Shown here one piece after another: positions 8,871 through 17,522 of a stretch of 64,000 nucleotides of DNA. A model generated the notes under the pieces. It did no database searches. It was not told the DNA's origin and saw nothing but the letters and a program-made list of their open reading frames with translations. The translations under genes were made by a program, and so were the position numbers. This stretch comes from Tistlia consotensis USBA 355 (GTDB lineage Bacteria > Pseudomonadota > Alphaproteobacteria > Kiloniellales > DSM-21159): assembly GCF_900177295.1 (NCBI RefSeq), contig NZ_FWZX01000025.1, positions 49,851 through 113,850 of the forward strand, written 5' to 3'. How positions within the stretch are numbered: position 1 is the stretch's first letter; every line of letters starts with the position of its first letter.

Positions 8871-8920
8871 GCATTTCGTGCAATCCAGGCGCATTTCGTG
8901 AAAGGCGGCGGGCGTTCGTG
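8871..8920 (+). promoter_or_regulatory. Three phased TTCGTG direct repeats, candidate LytTR operator of the cox operon
   Basis: The decamers at 8871 and 8891 are identical (GCATTTCGTG) and a third, GGCGTTCGTG, follows at 8911. TTCGTG therefore recurs with a period of exactly 20 bp, about two helical turns. LytTR proteins bind phased direct repeats, and the CO sensor RcoM is known to use TTnnnG repeats, which TTCGTG matches. The sites end about 105 bp upstream of coxM. No convincing -10 box was found downstream. Confidence 0.7.
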
Positions 8921-9024
8921 CCTTTGTCCTTAAGGCGCGGCGGCCCGGGGTCATGCTCGATCGTCCCAAGCAAGCAACACGCGGCGCCAAGCCGCGGGAC
9001 CGTCCAGGGAGGATCGAAGACAGC

Positions 9025-9888
9025 ATGATTCCCGGCTCGTTCGACTACCACCGGCCGCGTACCCTCGAGGAGGCGGTCTCGCTGCTCGCCTCGCTCGGCG
9101 AGGAATCGCGCGTCGTCGCCGGCGGCCACAGCCTGATCCCGATGATGAAGCTGCGCATGGCCCTGCCGGAGCACCTCGTCGACCTGCAGGACGTCGCGGA
9201 GCTGAAGGGCATCCGCATTGACGGCTCCCAGATCACCATCGGCGCCATGACCACCCAGGCGGAGATGATCGCCTCGGCGGAGCTGGCGAGGCTCTGCCCG
9301 ATCCTGCGCGAGACCGCGTTGCAGATCGCCGACCCGCAGATCCGCAGCCTCGGCACGGTCGGCGGGAATGTCGCGAACGGAGATCCGGGCAACGACCTGC
9401 CGGGCCTGATGCAGGCGCTCGACGCCCGCTACCTCCTGCGCGGGCCGGGCGGCGAGCGCGAGCTGCCGGCGCGCGCCTTCTACGAGGGCCCCTTCACGAC
9501 CGCGCTCGACCCGGGCGAGGTGCTGGCGGCAGTGCGGATCGCCGCGCCGGCGGCCGGCCACGGCTGGGCCTACGAGAAGCAGAAGCGCAAGATCGGCGAC
9601 TACGCGACGGCCGCCGCCGCGGTGCTGCTGGAGCTCGAGGGCGGCACCTGCCGCAAGGCCTCGATCGCCCTGACCAACGTCGGCGACACGCCGCTGCTCG
9701 CCGAGGCCGCCGGCCGGGCCCTGGTCGGCACCGCGGTCGACGCGGCGGCGGTCAAGGCCGCGGCCGAGGCCGCGAAGGCGATCGCCGCGCCGGCCGAGGA
9801 CGGCCGCGGGCCGCGCGCGTTCCGCGTCCACCTGACCGACGTGATGGTCACCCGCGCCGTCGAGAAGGCCCGAAGCCGCGCCAGCTGA
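9025..9888 (+). CDS. coxM: Carbon monoxide dehydrogenase medium (FAD) subunit
   Basis: FAD-binding subunit of 287 residues of the molybdenum CO dehydrogenase, which passes electrons from the iron-sulfur subunit to quinone. The FAD motifs are AGGHSLIP near residue 32 and the TVGGN element ([16 protein letters not shown]) near residue 112, both typical of CoxM. The C-terminal CO_deh_flav_C domain follows. The length equals that of known CoxM proteins. The start at 9025 has GGGAGG about 12 bp upstream. M-S-L gene order is the form I arrangement. The alternative, a xanthine dehydrogenase FAD subunit, is unlikely given the CoxL next door. Confidence 0.94.
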   Translation: MIPGSFDYHRPRTLEEAVSLLASLGEESRVVAGGHSLIPMMKLRMALPEHLVDLQDVAELKGIRIDGSQITIGAMTTQAEMIASAELARLCPILRETALQIADPQIRSLGTVGGNVANGDPGNDLPGLMQALDARYLLRGPGGERELPARAFYEGPFTTALDPGEVLAAVRIAAPAAGHGWAYEKQKRKIGDYATAAAAVLLELEGGTCRKASIALTNVGDTPLLAEAAGRALVGTAVDAAAVKAAAEAAKAIAAPAEDGRGPRAFRVHLTDVMVTRAVEKARSRAS

Positions 9889-9932
9889 GGCGGCGCCCTC
9901 CGAGCGCCGCATCCCCCTACCGGGAGCACTCC

Positions 9933-10439
9933 ATGTCGAAGATGCACGTCAAGATGACGGTCAACGGCCGGGCCGTCGAAGCCCTGGCCGAGCCGCGGAC
10001 CCTGCTGATCCACTTCCTGCGCGAGGAGCTGGCGCTGACCGGCCCGCACATCGGCTGCGACACCAGCCATTGCGGCGCCTGCACCGTCGACCTCGACGGC
10101 AAGTCGGTGAAGTCCTGCACGGTCTTCGTGGCCCAGGCCAACGGCGCCGAGGTCACGACCATCGAGGGCTTGGCCGCCGCCGACGGCAGCCTGCACCCGC
10201 TGCAGGAGGCCTTCCGCGAGCATCACGGCCTGCAGTGCGGCTTCTGCACGCCGGGCATGATCACCCGGGCCTACCGGCTGCTGCAGGAGAACCCGAACCC
10301 GAGCGAGGCGGAGATCCGCTTCGGCATCTCGGGCAACCTCTGCCGCTGCACCGGCTACCAGAACATCGTCAAGGCGATCCAGGCGGCGGCGCAGCAGATG
10401 GCCGTCGCTACCACTGCCCCTGGGGAGGCCGCGGAATGA
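9933..10439 (+). CDS. coxS: Carbon monoxide dehydrogenase small (2Fe-2S) subunit
   Basis: Electron-transfer subunit of 168 residues carrying two [2Fe-2S] clusters. Ligands of the plant-ferredoxin-type N-terminal cluster are C42, C47, C50 and C62 ([12 protein letters not shown]). Those of the C-terminal four-helix domain are C102 and C105 (QCGFCTPGM) with C137 and C139 (NLCRCTGY). All eight cysteines are present. The stop overlaps the coxL start (ATGA). It bridges the molybdenum centre of CoxL and the FAD of CoxM. Confidence 0.96.
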   Translation: MSKMHVKMTVNGRAVEALAEPRTLLIHFLREELALTGPHIGCDTSHCGACTVDLDGKSVKSCTVFVAQANGAEVTTIEGLAAADGSLHPLQEAFREHHGLQCGFCTPGMITRAYRLLQENPNPSEAEIRFGISGNLCRCTGYQNIVKAIQAAAQQMAVATTAPGEAAE

Positions 10440-12859
10440 CCGTCCAGACCCCCGTCTCGCTCGAGGAGCGCAAGGACAAGCTCCAGGGCCTCGGCTGCTC
10501 GCGCAAGCGCGTCGAGGATGCCCGCTTCACCCAGGGCAAGGGCCACTACGTCGACGACATCAAGCTGCCCGGCATGCTGTTCGGCGACTTCGTGCGCTCG
10601 CCGATCGGCCACGGCCGCATCAAGTCGATCAACAAGGAGGCGGCGCTGGCCGTGCCCGGGGTCAAGGCGGTGCTGACCGCCGACGACCTGAGGCCGCTCG
10701 GCCTGCACTGGATGCCGACGCTGGCCGGCGACGTCCAGGCGGTGCTGGCCGACGAGAAGGTGCTGTTCCAGAACCAGGAGGTCGCCTTCGTCGTCGCCGA
10801 GGACCGCTACGCCGCGGCCGACGCGGTCGAGCTGGTCGAGGTCGACTACGAGGAGCTGCCGCCGCTGGTCGATCCGCACCGCTCGATGGACCCGGACGCG
10901 CCGATCCTGCGCGAGGACATCAAGGACAAGACCGAGGGGGCCCACGGGCCGCGCCGCCACCCGAACCACATCTTCACCTGGGAGGTCGGCGACAAGGCGG
11001 CGACCGAGCAGGCCCTGGCCGCGGCCGCGGTCGTGGTCGAGGAGCAGATCACCTACCAGCGGGTCCATCCCTGTCCGCTGGAGACCTGCGGCTGCGTCGC
11101 CTCGATGGACAAGATCAACGGCAAGCTGACGATCTGGGGCACCTTCCAGGCGCCGCACGCGGTGCGCACCGTGGCCTCGCTGATCACCAACATCCCCGAG
11201 CACAACATCCGGATCATCTCGCCGGACATCGGCGGCGGCTTCGGCAACAAGGTCGGCGTCTATCCGGGCTACATCTGCTCGGCCGTCGCCTCGATCGTGC
11301 TGGGCGTGCCGGTCAAGTGGATCGAGGACCGCATGGAGAACCTCTCCACGACGGCCTTCGCCCGCGACTACCACATGACCGGCAGGATCGCGGCGACCCC
11401 GGAAGGCCGGATCACCGGCCTCTGGTGCCACGTGCTGGCCGACCACGGCGCCTTCGACGCCTGCGCCGACCCGACCAAGTTCCCGGCCGGCTTCTTCAAC
11501 ATCTGCACCGGCTCCTACGACGTGCCCGTGGCCTACGTCTCGGTCGACGGCGTCTACACCAACAAGGCGCCGGGCGGCGTCGCCTACCGCTGCTCCTTCC
11601 GGGTCACCGAGGCCAGCTACTTCATCGAGCGCATGATCGACGTGCTGGCGCGCAAGCTGGACAGGGACCCGGCCGAGATCCGGATGATCAACTTCATCCG
11701 CAAGGAGCAGTTTCCCTACCAGTCGGCGCTCGGCTGGGAATACGACTCCGGCGACTACCACACGGCGCTCGCCAAGGCGCTGAAGAGCGTCGACTACGAC
11801 GGCCTGAGGGCCCGCCAGAAGGCCAGTCGCGAGGCCTTCAAGCGGGGCGAGACCCGCAAGCTGATGGGCGTCGGCGTCGCCTTCTTCACCGAGATCGTCG
11901 GCGCCGGCCCGGTCAAGAACTGCGACATCCTGGGCCTCGGGATGTTCGACTCCTGCGAGATCCGCATCCATCCGACCGGCTCGGCGATCGCCCGCCTGGG
12001 CACGATCAGCCAGGGCCAGGGCCACGCCACGACCTTCGCCCAGATCCTGGCCAGCGAGATCGGCATCCCGGCCGCCGACATCACCCTGGAGGAGGGCGAC
12101 ACCGACACCGCGCCCTACGGCCTGGGCACCTACGGCTCGCGCTCGACGCCGGTCGCCGGCGCCGCCACGGCCATGGCCGGGCGGAAGATCCGGGCCAAGG
12201 CGCAGATGATCGCGGCCTACCTGCTGGAGGTCCACGAGGGCGACCTGGAGTGGGAGGTCGACCGCTTCCAGGTCAAGGGCAACCCGGAGCGCTTCAAGAC
12301 CATGAAGGAGCTCGCCTTCGCCGCCTACAACCAGGCGATCCCGGGGCTCGAGCCGGGCCTCGAGGCGGTCTCCTACTACGACCCGCCGAACATGACCTAT
12401 CCCTTCGGCGCCTATCTCTGCGTGGTCCAGATCGACGTCGACACGGGCGTCACCGAGATCGAGCGCTTCTATGCCCTCGACGACTGCGGCACCCGGATCA
12501 ACCCGATGATCATCGAGGGCCAGGTCCACGGCGGCCTGACCGAGGCCCTGGCCATCGCCATGGGCCAGGAGATCTCCTACGACGCGGACGGCAACGTCCA
12601 CGGCGGCAGCCTGATGGACTTCTTCCTGCCGACCGCGGTCGAGACCCCGGCCTGGGAGACCGACTGGACCGAGACCCCCTCGCCGCACCATCCGATCGGC
12701 GCCAAGGGCGTCGGCGAGAGCCCCAACGTCGGCGGCGTGTCGGCCTTCTCGAACGCCGTCAACGACGCCTTCGCGCACCTCGGACTGACCCATACCCAGA
12801 TGCCGCACGACCATTGGCGGGTCTGGCAGACCGCTCAGCGGCTGGGCGTGACCGGGTGA
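10436..12859 (+). CDS. coxL: Carbon monoxide dehydrogenase large (molybdopterin) subunit, form I
   Basis: Catalytic subunit of 807 residues that oxidises CO with water to CO2 at a Mo-Cu centre. The active-site loop reads AYRCSFR with the copper-binding cysteine at residue 386, matching the AYxCSFR signature that defines form I enzymes; form II enzymes have a different loop. The segment [12 protein letters not shown] near residue 260 and the catalytic glutamate loop [11 protein letters not shown] near the C-terminus are also present. The length is within a few residues of the O. carboxidovorans enzyme. The start overlaps coxS by 4 bp. True CO oxidation capacity is therefore well supported. Confidence 0.96.
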   Translation: MTVQTPVSLEERKDKLQGLGCSRKRVEDARFTQGKGHYVDDIKLPGMLFGDFVRSPIGHGRIKSINKEAALAVPGVKAVLTADDLRPLGLHWMPTLAGDVQAVLADEKVLFQNQEVAFVVAEDRYAAADAVELVEVDYEELPPLVDPHRSMDPDAPILREDIKDKTEGAHGPRRHPNHIFTWEVGDKAATEQALAAAAVVVEEQITYQRVHPCPLETCGCVASMDKINGKLTIWGTFQAPHAVRTVASLITNIPEHNIRIISPDIGGGFGNKVGVYPGYICSAVASIVLGVPVKWIEDRMENLSTTAFARDYHMTGRIAATPEGRITGLWCHVLADHGAFDACADPTKFPAGFFNICTGSYDVPVAYVSVDGVYTNKAPGGVAYRCSFRVTEASYFIERMIDVLARKLDRDPAEIRMINFIRKEQFPYQSALGWEYDSGDYHTALAKALKSVDYDGLRARQKASREAFKRGETRKLMGVGVAFFTEIVGAGPVKNCDILGLGMFDSCEIRIHPTGSAIARLGTISQGQGHATTFAQILASEIGIPAADITLEEGDTDTAPYGLGTYGSRSTPVAGAATAMAGRKIRAKAQMIAAYLLEVHEGDLEWEVDRFQVKGNPERFKTMKELAFAAYNQAIPGLEPGLEAVSYYDPPNMTYPFGAYLCVVQIDVDTGVTEIERFYALDDCGTRINPMIIEGQVHGGLTEALAIAMGQEISYDADGNVHGGSLMDFFLPTAVETPAWETDWTETPSPHHPIGAKGVGESPNVGGVSAFSNAVNDAFAHLGLTHTQMPHDHWRVWQTAQRLGVTG

Positions 12860-12900
12860 CGCGACAACCCCCGAGACAGAAGCCGGGGGAGGAAAGGGAG

Positions 12901-12936
12901 CGGGCAGGAGGGCGGCTTCGGACGCCCTCCTGCCCG
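12901..12936 (+). other. Strong stem-loop between coxL and coxD
   Basis: A perfect 14-bp stem (12901-12914 with 12923-12936, arm CGGGCAGGAGGGCG) closes an 8-base loop in the 103-bp gap after coxL. No T-run follows. It probably stabilises the structural-gene mRNA 3' end or partly terminates, giving more CoxMSL than maturation proteins; this is inferred. Confidence 0.6.
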
Positions 12937-12962
12937 ACCACCCGAAGACCCATATTCTGCCC

Positions 12963-13838
12963 ATGACCGAAGCCGGACCCGATCTCGCGGAGCGCCTGCG
13001 CGACGTCGGCTACGTCGCCGACGAAGGCCTCGCGACCGCGCTTCAGCTCGCCCTCGAGCTGAAGCGGCCGCTGCTGCTCGAGGGCGAGGCCGGGGTCGGC
13101 AAGACCGAGGTCGCCAAGGCCCTGGCGGCACTGCTCGACACGCGCCTCATCCGCCTGCAGTGCTACGAGGGCCTGGACGCCGGCCACGCGATCTACGAGT
13201 GGAACTACCAGCGCCAGCTGCTGGCGATCCGGGCGCGCGAGCAGGAGCACCTGAGCGCCCGCCAGATCGAGGCCGAGATCTTCTCCGAGGACTACCTGCT
13301 GCGCCGCCCGCTGCTGGAGGCGTTGAGCCAGGAGCAGCCGCCGGTGCTGCTGATCGACGAGATCGACCGCGCCGACGAGGAGTTCGAGGCCTACCTGCTG
13401 GAGATCCTCTCGGACTTCCAGGTCACGGTGCCGGAGCTCGGCACCATCCGGGCACGCTCGATCCCGGTCGTCATCCTGACCTCTAACGGCACGCGCGAGC
13501 TCAGCGACGCGCTGCGCCGGCGCTGCCTCTACAGCTGGGTCGAGTTCCCGGAGCCCGGGCGCGAGCTGGAGATCCTGCGCCGCCGCCTGCCCGGGATCGA
13601 CGCGCGCCTCGCCGGGCAGGTCGCGGCCTTCGTGCGTGCCCTGCGCCGCGAGGAGCTGGAGAAGAAGCCGGGCATCGCCGAGACCCTGGACTGGGCGGCG
13701 GCGCTGGCCGGGCTCGGCATCGAGCGGCTCGGCGCCGAGCCGGAGAAGCTGCAGCGCACGCTGATCTGCCTCTTGAAGACCGAGGCCGACCTCAAGGCCG
13801 TGACGCCCGAGGTGACGGCCCGGCTGGCCGCGGAGTGA
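12963..13838 (+). CDS. coxD: CoxD-type AAA+ ATPase (MoxR family), Mo-Cu centre maturation
   Basis: MoxR-family AAA+ protein of 291 residues. Walker A is GEAGVGKTE near residue 44, Walker B LLIDEIDRADEEFEAYLLE near residue 130, and a sensor 1 region ILTSNGTRELSDALRRR follows. In O. carboxidovorans CoxD is an ATPase chaperone needed to introduce sulfur and copper into the CoxL active site. Its position directly behind coxL and overlapping coxE gives the usual D-E-F order. No odd residues are seen. Confidence 0.92.
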   Translation: MTEAGPDLAERLRDVGYVADEGLATALQLALELKRPLLLEGEAGVGKTEVAKALAALLDTRLIRLQCYEGLDAGHAIYEWNYQRQLLAIRAREQEHLSARQIEAEIFSEDYLLRRPLLEALSQEQPPVLLIDEIDRADEEFEAYLLEILSDFQVTVPELGTIRARSIPVVILTSNGTRELSDALRRRCLYSWVEFPEPGRELEILRRRLPGIDARLAGQVAAFVRALRREELEKKPGIAETLDWAAALAGLGIERLGAEPEKLQRTLICLLKTEADLKAVTPEVTARLAAE

Positions 13839-15034
13839 TGGCTGTGCCCGCCGCGCCGGTGGCCGCGGCGCCGCCCTTCGCGGCGCGCATGGCCGGCTTC
13901 GTCGGCCACCTCCGGCTCAACGGCTTCGCGCTCGGGCCGGAGGAGACGGCGGGGGCGCTGCGCGTGGTCGAGGGCGGGCCCCATACGACCGCCGAGGCGC
14001 GTCGCCGCCTGCGCTGCCTGCTGGCCGGCCGGCGCGAGGAGTGGCAGCGCTTCGATGCGCTCTTCGAAGCCTACTGGTTCGGCCGGGGGCGGGTGCGCGA
14101 GCGGGTCGAGCGGCCGCGGCATCGCCAGCAGCGCAACCGCGCCCAGCAGGCGCTGTGGCGCGGCCATCTCGGCGACGAGGCCGCGAGCGAGCCCGCCGAC
14201 GCGCGCGGACCCAGGCTCGAGAGTGCCGCCGGCGCGGAGGCCGAGGGCGAGTCGAGCGGCCGCCTGATCGCCTCGCGCCGGCAGGTGCTGCGCCGCACCG
14301 ACCTGCGCCACGTCGTCGATCCGGCGGAGATGGCGGCCGCCGAGGAACTGGCCTTCCGGCTCGCCAGCGCGATCCGCTATCGCCTGTCGCGGCGCCAGCG
14401 GATCGCACCCCGGGGCCGACGGCTCGACCTCCGCCGGACCATCCGCCGCTCGCTCGCCCAGGGCGGCGAGCCGCTGCGCCTGGCCTGGCGCGAGCGCCCG
14501 GACCGGCCGGTGCGCCTGGTCGTCTTCCTCGACGTCTCGGGCTCGATGCAGCACTACAGCCGCTTCTTCCTGCAGTTCGTGAAGGGCCTGGTCGGGCGCT
14601 GGGCGGAGAGCGACGCCTACCTGCTGCACACCCGCCTGGTGCGGGTCACCGATGCCCTGCGCGAGCGCGATTCCCTGAAGGCCATGACGCAGCTCGCGCT
14701 GCTCGCCGAGGGCTTCGGCGGCGGCACCCGGCTGGGTGAGGGCCTGGCCGCCTTCAACGCGCACTACGCCAAGCGGGCGCTCAACGCCCGCTCGGTCGTG
14801 CTGATCCTGAGCGACGGCTACGACACCGGCAGCCCCGAGGCCCTGGCCGCGGCTCTCGGGCGGCTGAAGAAGCGGGCGCCGCGCCTGATCTGGCTGAACC
14901 CGCTGCTCGGCTGGCGCGACTACCGGCCGGTGACCGCGGCCATGCAGGCGGCCTTGCCCTACATCGACCACTTCGCCGCGGCCAACACGCTGGACGCCCT
15001 GGCCGCCCTCGAGCCGGAGCTCGCGACGCTATGA
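13838..15034 (+). CDS. coxE: CoxE-type VWA-domain protein, CO dehydrogenase maturation
   Basis: Von Willebrand A protein of 398 residues. A basic, arginine-rich N-terminal half leads to the VWA domain with the MIDAS motif DVSGSMQHYS near residue 230 and a second metal-ligand region LSDGYDTG near residue 325. CoxE works with the CoxD ATPase on assembly of the Mo-Cu site. The ATG at 13838 overlaps the coxD stop (TGATG); a GTG three bases earlier is also possible. It overlaps coxF at its end. Confidence 0.9.
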   Translation: MAVPAAPVAAAPPFAARMAGFVGHLRLNGFALGPEETAGALRVVEGGPHTTAEARRRLRCLLAGRREEWQRFDALFEAYWFGRGRVRERVERPRHRQQRNRAQQALWRGHLGDEAASEPADARGPRLESAAGAEAEGESSGRLIASRRQVLRRTDLRHVVDPAEMAAAEELAFRLASAIRYRLSRRQRIAPRGRRLDLRRTIRRSLAQGGEPLRLAWRERPDRPVRLVVFLDVSGSMQHYSRFFLQFVKGLVGRWAESDAYLLHTRLVRVTDALRERDSLKAMTQLALLAEGFGGGTRLGEGLAAFNAHYAKRALNARSVVLILSDGYDTGSPEALAAALGRLKKRAPRLIWLNPLLGWRDYRPVTAAMQAALPYIDHFAAANTLDALAALEPELATL

Positions 15035-15882
15035 CCAGTGCGGAGAAGATCCTCGACCTGATCGAACGGCTGCGCGCCGAGGGCGCCGACTTCTGCGTCG
15101 CGACGGTGGTGCGCACCGCCAACGCCACCTCGGCCAAGGCCGGCGCCAAGGCGGTGGTGACCGCCGACGGGCTGCTGCACGGCTTCGTCGGCGGCGGCTG
15201 CGTCACCGGGGCGGTGCGCAAGGCCGGCCTGGAGGCGCTCAGGCGGAACGAGCCGACGATGATCCGCGTACGCCCGAAGGAGGAGGTCGCCCAGGCTGGT
15301 CGTGGGGCCGGCAACGGGCCGCAGGACGCCGACGGCGTGCCGCTGCACGCCTCGATGTGCCCGAGCGGCGGCACGGTCGAGCTGTTCCTGGAGCCGCTCG
15401 GCCAGGCGCCGCGCCTGGTCGTCTGCGGCGCGTCGCCGGTCGCCCAGGCCCTGGTCGCCCAGGCCGCCGCGGTCGGCCGGCGGGTGATCGCCGCCGCCCC
15501 GGCCGAGGAGCAGGAGCGCCTCGCCGGCGCCGACGTCCTGCTCGACGGCTACGACTTGGCGGGCCTTCGGCTCGGGCCCCGCGACGCCGTCGTCGTGGCG
15601 ACCCAGGGCCGCCGCGACCGCGAGGCGCTGAAGGCGGCGCTGGAGAGCGGCGCCGGCTATCTCGGCATGGTCGGCAGCCGGCGCAAGGTGCAGACCCTGG
15701 CCGGCAGGCTCAGGGAGGAGCTGTCGCCAGAGGCCTCGGCGCGCCTGCCCGAGCTGCACGGGCCGGCCGGCCTCGACATCGGCGCCATCGAGCCGGAGGA
15801 GATCGCGCTCTCGATCCTCGCCGAGCTGGTCCAGCTGCGCCGCAAGGCCGACCGCGGCGTCCCGGTGGCGTCGGCCGGGTAG
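15031..15882 (+). CDS. coxF: CoxF/XdhC-family molybdenum cofactor insertion protein
   Basis: XdhC-family protein of 283 residues. The N-terminal XdhC_CoxI domain (ATVVRTANATSAKAGAKAVV, GFVGGGCVTGAV) is followed by a Rossmann-like domain starting RLVVCGASPVAQAL near residue 128. The C-terminal segment GYLGMVGSRRKV and HGPAGLDIGAIEPEEIALSI is typical. XdhC proteins bind molybdenum cofactor, promote its sulfuration and insert it into the large subunit. It is the last visible gene of the cox operon (ATGA overlap with coxE); no coxG, coxH, coxI or coxK homologue follows here. Confidence 0.9.
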   Translation: MTSAEKILDLIERLRAEGADFCVATVVRTANATSAKAGAKAVVTADGLLHGFVGGGCVTGAVRKAGLEALRRNEPTMIRVRPKEEVAQAGRGAGNGPQDADGVPLHASMCPSGGTVELFLEPLGQAPRLVVCGASPVAQALVAQAAAVGRRVIAAAPAEEQERLAGADVLLDGYDLAGLRLGPRDAVVVATQGRRDREALKAALESGAGYLGMVGSRRKVQTLAGRLREELSPEASARLPELHGPAGLDIGAIEPEEIALSILAELVQLRRKADRGVPVASAG

Positions 15883-15907
15883 CGGCCGCCGAGGCTCGAT
15901 CCCGGCG

Positions 15908-16474
15908 TCACGTCCCGGCCGCGACCCTGAAGCTGACCCGGGGCAGGTCCGGCAGCGTCAGGCTCTCCGGCTCCTCGTCGGCTCCCAGGTCACGGTAGAC
16001 CGTGGCCTTGCCGGCCGCGTAGTCGACCATCTGCGTCGGATTGGGCGCCGAGTTCAGGATCAGGAAGGTGCCGCCCGGCGGGCCCAGGACGAAGCGGTTC
16101 AGCGAGTGCCAGGTGCCGCGGCGAAACGACCAGCCCTTGCCCGGGTCGATGCGGAAGCAGCGTACGCTCGCCGGGTCGGGCACGTCGGCGGGATCGTCGC
16201 TCGCCGTCGGCGGAGCGGCGCAGACCACGGCCGGCGCTCCGGAAAGCTGCACGAAGCTCTGCGTCACGCCGAAATGCCGCTCCAGCACGTGGAAGCCGAG
16301 GCCGGCCTGCGGCTGCCAGATCACGCTCACCGTGGTGCGGCCGTCGTGCGAATAGCCGGTCGGCGTCATCAGGCGCCGGTCGGCCGGCTGCTCCGTCGCC
16401 TCCCAGACATCGCCGAACGGGGCGAAGCTGTCGGCCGTCATCGGCTCGGCGGCAAGTGTCAGTTCGTCGGTCAT
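15908..16474 (-). CDS. allA: Ureidoglycolate lyase-family protein (AllA-like)
   Basis: Cytoplasmic cupin-like protein of 188 residues, close to the usual AllA length of about 160-175. AllA cleaves ureidoglycolate to glyoxylate and urea late in purine/allantoin breakdown. Family features are DSFAPFGDVWEA near the start, FHVLERHFGVTQSFVQL, the metal-site region GWSFRRGTWHSLNRFVL, and a C-terminal DYAAGKATVYRDL. It lies 55 bp behind the last permease of a sugar-type ABC operon on the same strand and is probably cotranscribed, linking that importer to ureide or nucleoside use. No other allantoin gene is in view, so a related lyase on another substrate is possible. Confidence 0.8.
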   Translation of the reverse strand: MTDELTLAAEPMTADSFAPFGDVWEATEQPADRRLMTPTGYSHDGRTTVSVIWQPQAGLGFHVLERHFGVTQSFVQLSGAPAVVCAAPPTASDDPADVPDPASVRCFRIDPGKGWSFRRGTWHSLNRFVLGPPGGTFLILNSAPNPTQMVDYAAGKATVYRDLGADEEPESLTLPDLPRVSFRVAAGT

Positions 16475-16529
16475 TGCTCGGTCCTCCCTCCACGACAGCC
16501 CGACCGGCGCAGCGGCGCCAGGGCCCAGG

Positions 16530-17522
16530 CTAGTCCTCGGCCTCTTCGCGGCCGTAGAGCAGCAGCAGCAGCAGGATGACGATGCCGTAGATGATGTTGC
16601 GGCCGTAGTCCGGCATGTTCATGGCCAGCAGCACGCTGACCAGCGCGACCAGGGTGACCGCGCCGGCGGCGACGCCCAGGTAGTGGCCTCGGCCGCCCAG
16701 CATGTAGACGCCGCCGATCACCACGGCCGCGATCGACTGGAAGAGGTAGGGATCGCCCATGCCGAGCGAGGCCTGGCCGCCGAAGCCGACCAGCAGGATG
16801 CCGGCGAGCGCCGCGAAGAGCCCGCTCAGCACGTAGAGCAGGATGGTGATCAGCCGCACGTTGACGCCGGCGAGGTAGCTGGCGTGCGGGTTGTTGCCGG
16901 TCGCGTAGGTGCGGCGCCCGAAGGTCGTGAAGGACAGCAGCAGCGACACCAGCGCGATGACGACCAGCCAGAGGACCAGCGCCGAGGGGATGCCGAAGAG
17001 GCTGCCGTGCACCGCGTCGGCGACCACCGGCGGCGCGTAGGAGGCGCAGGCGCCGCAGGTCAGGCCGCCGCTCAGGCCCAGGGTCAGGCCCTCCATGATG
17101 CCGTTCATGGCCAGCGTCATGACCACCGCCGGCACGCCCAGGAAGGCGATGGCGACGCCGTTGACCAGGCCGGCGGCTGCGCCCATGCCGAGGGTCAGGA
17201 GCAGCGCCCAGGGCGCCCGGTCGTCCTGGCCGAGCGAGCTGGTGACCAGCAGGATCGAGGCGCCGTTCAGGACCCAGGGCACCGAGAGGTCGATGCCGCC
17301 GATCAGCACGACGAAGGTCTGGCCGGCGGCGACCAGGCCGACGAAGGAGGCGACCATGACGATCGCCCCGATGCTGCCCGGGCTGGCGAAGCCGGGATGG
17401 ACGATCTCGCCGACGGCGAACAGCAGGATCGCCGCCAGGAAGGCGTAGAGGATGCGCCGCCGGTCGCGGTTCAGGCCGGCCCGCTCGAGCGGCTGCAGCA
17501 GGGCAGCGTTCCACTTGGCCAT
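16530..17522 (-). CDS. Sugar-type ABC importer permease (RbsC family)
   Basis: Inner-membrane permease of 330 residues in the BPD_transp_2 family. Landmarks are AAGQTFVVLIGGIDLSVPWV near residue 65, TFGRRTYATGNNPHASYLAGV near residue 190 and VVIGGVYMLGGRGHYLGVAAG near residue 265. The start at 17522 is the first ATG after the upstream stop and overlaps it by one base (TGATG). The longer frame reaching 18401 is only readthrough of this frame across the neighbouring permease. It pairs with the second permease as a heterodimer. Confidence 0.92.
   Translation of the reverse strand: MAKWNAALLQPLERAGLNRDRRRILYAFLAAILLFAVGEIVHPGFASPGSIGAIVMVASFVGLVAAGQTFVVLIGGIDLSVPWVLNGASILLVTSSLGQDDRAPWALLLTLGMGAAAGLVNGVAIAFLGVPAVVMTLAMNGIMEGLTLGLSGGLTCGACASYAPPVVADAVHGSLFGIPSALVLWLVVIALVSLLLSFTTFGRRTYATGNNPHASYLAGVNVRLITILLYVLSGLFAALAGILLVGFGGQASLGMGDPYLFQSIAAVVIGGVYMLGGRGHYLGVAAGAVTLVALVSVLLAMNMPDYGRNIIYGIVILLLLLLYGREEAED

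Noticed and set aside
8664..9024. Molybdenum cofactor riboswitch before coxM
   Set aside because: I see hairpins and the TTCGTG repeats but no segment that I can fit to a Moco riboswitch core.
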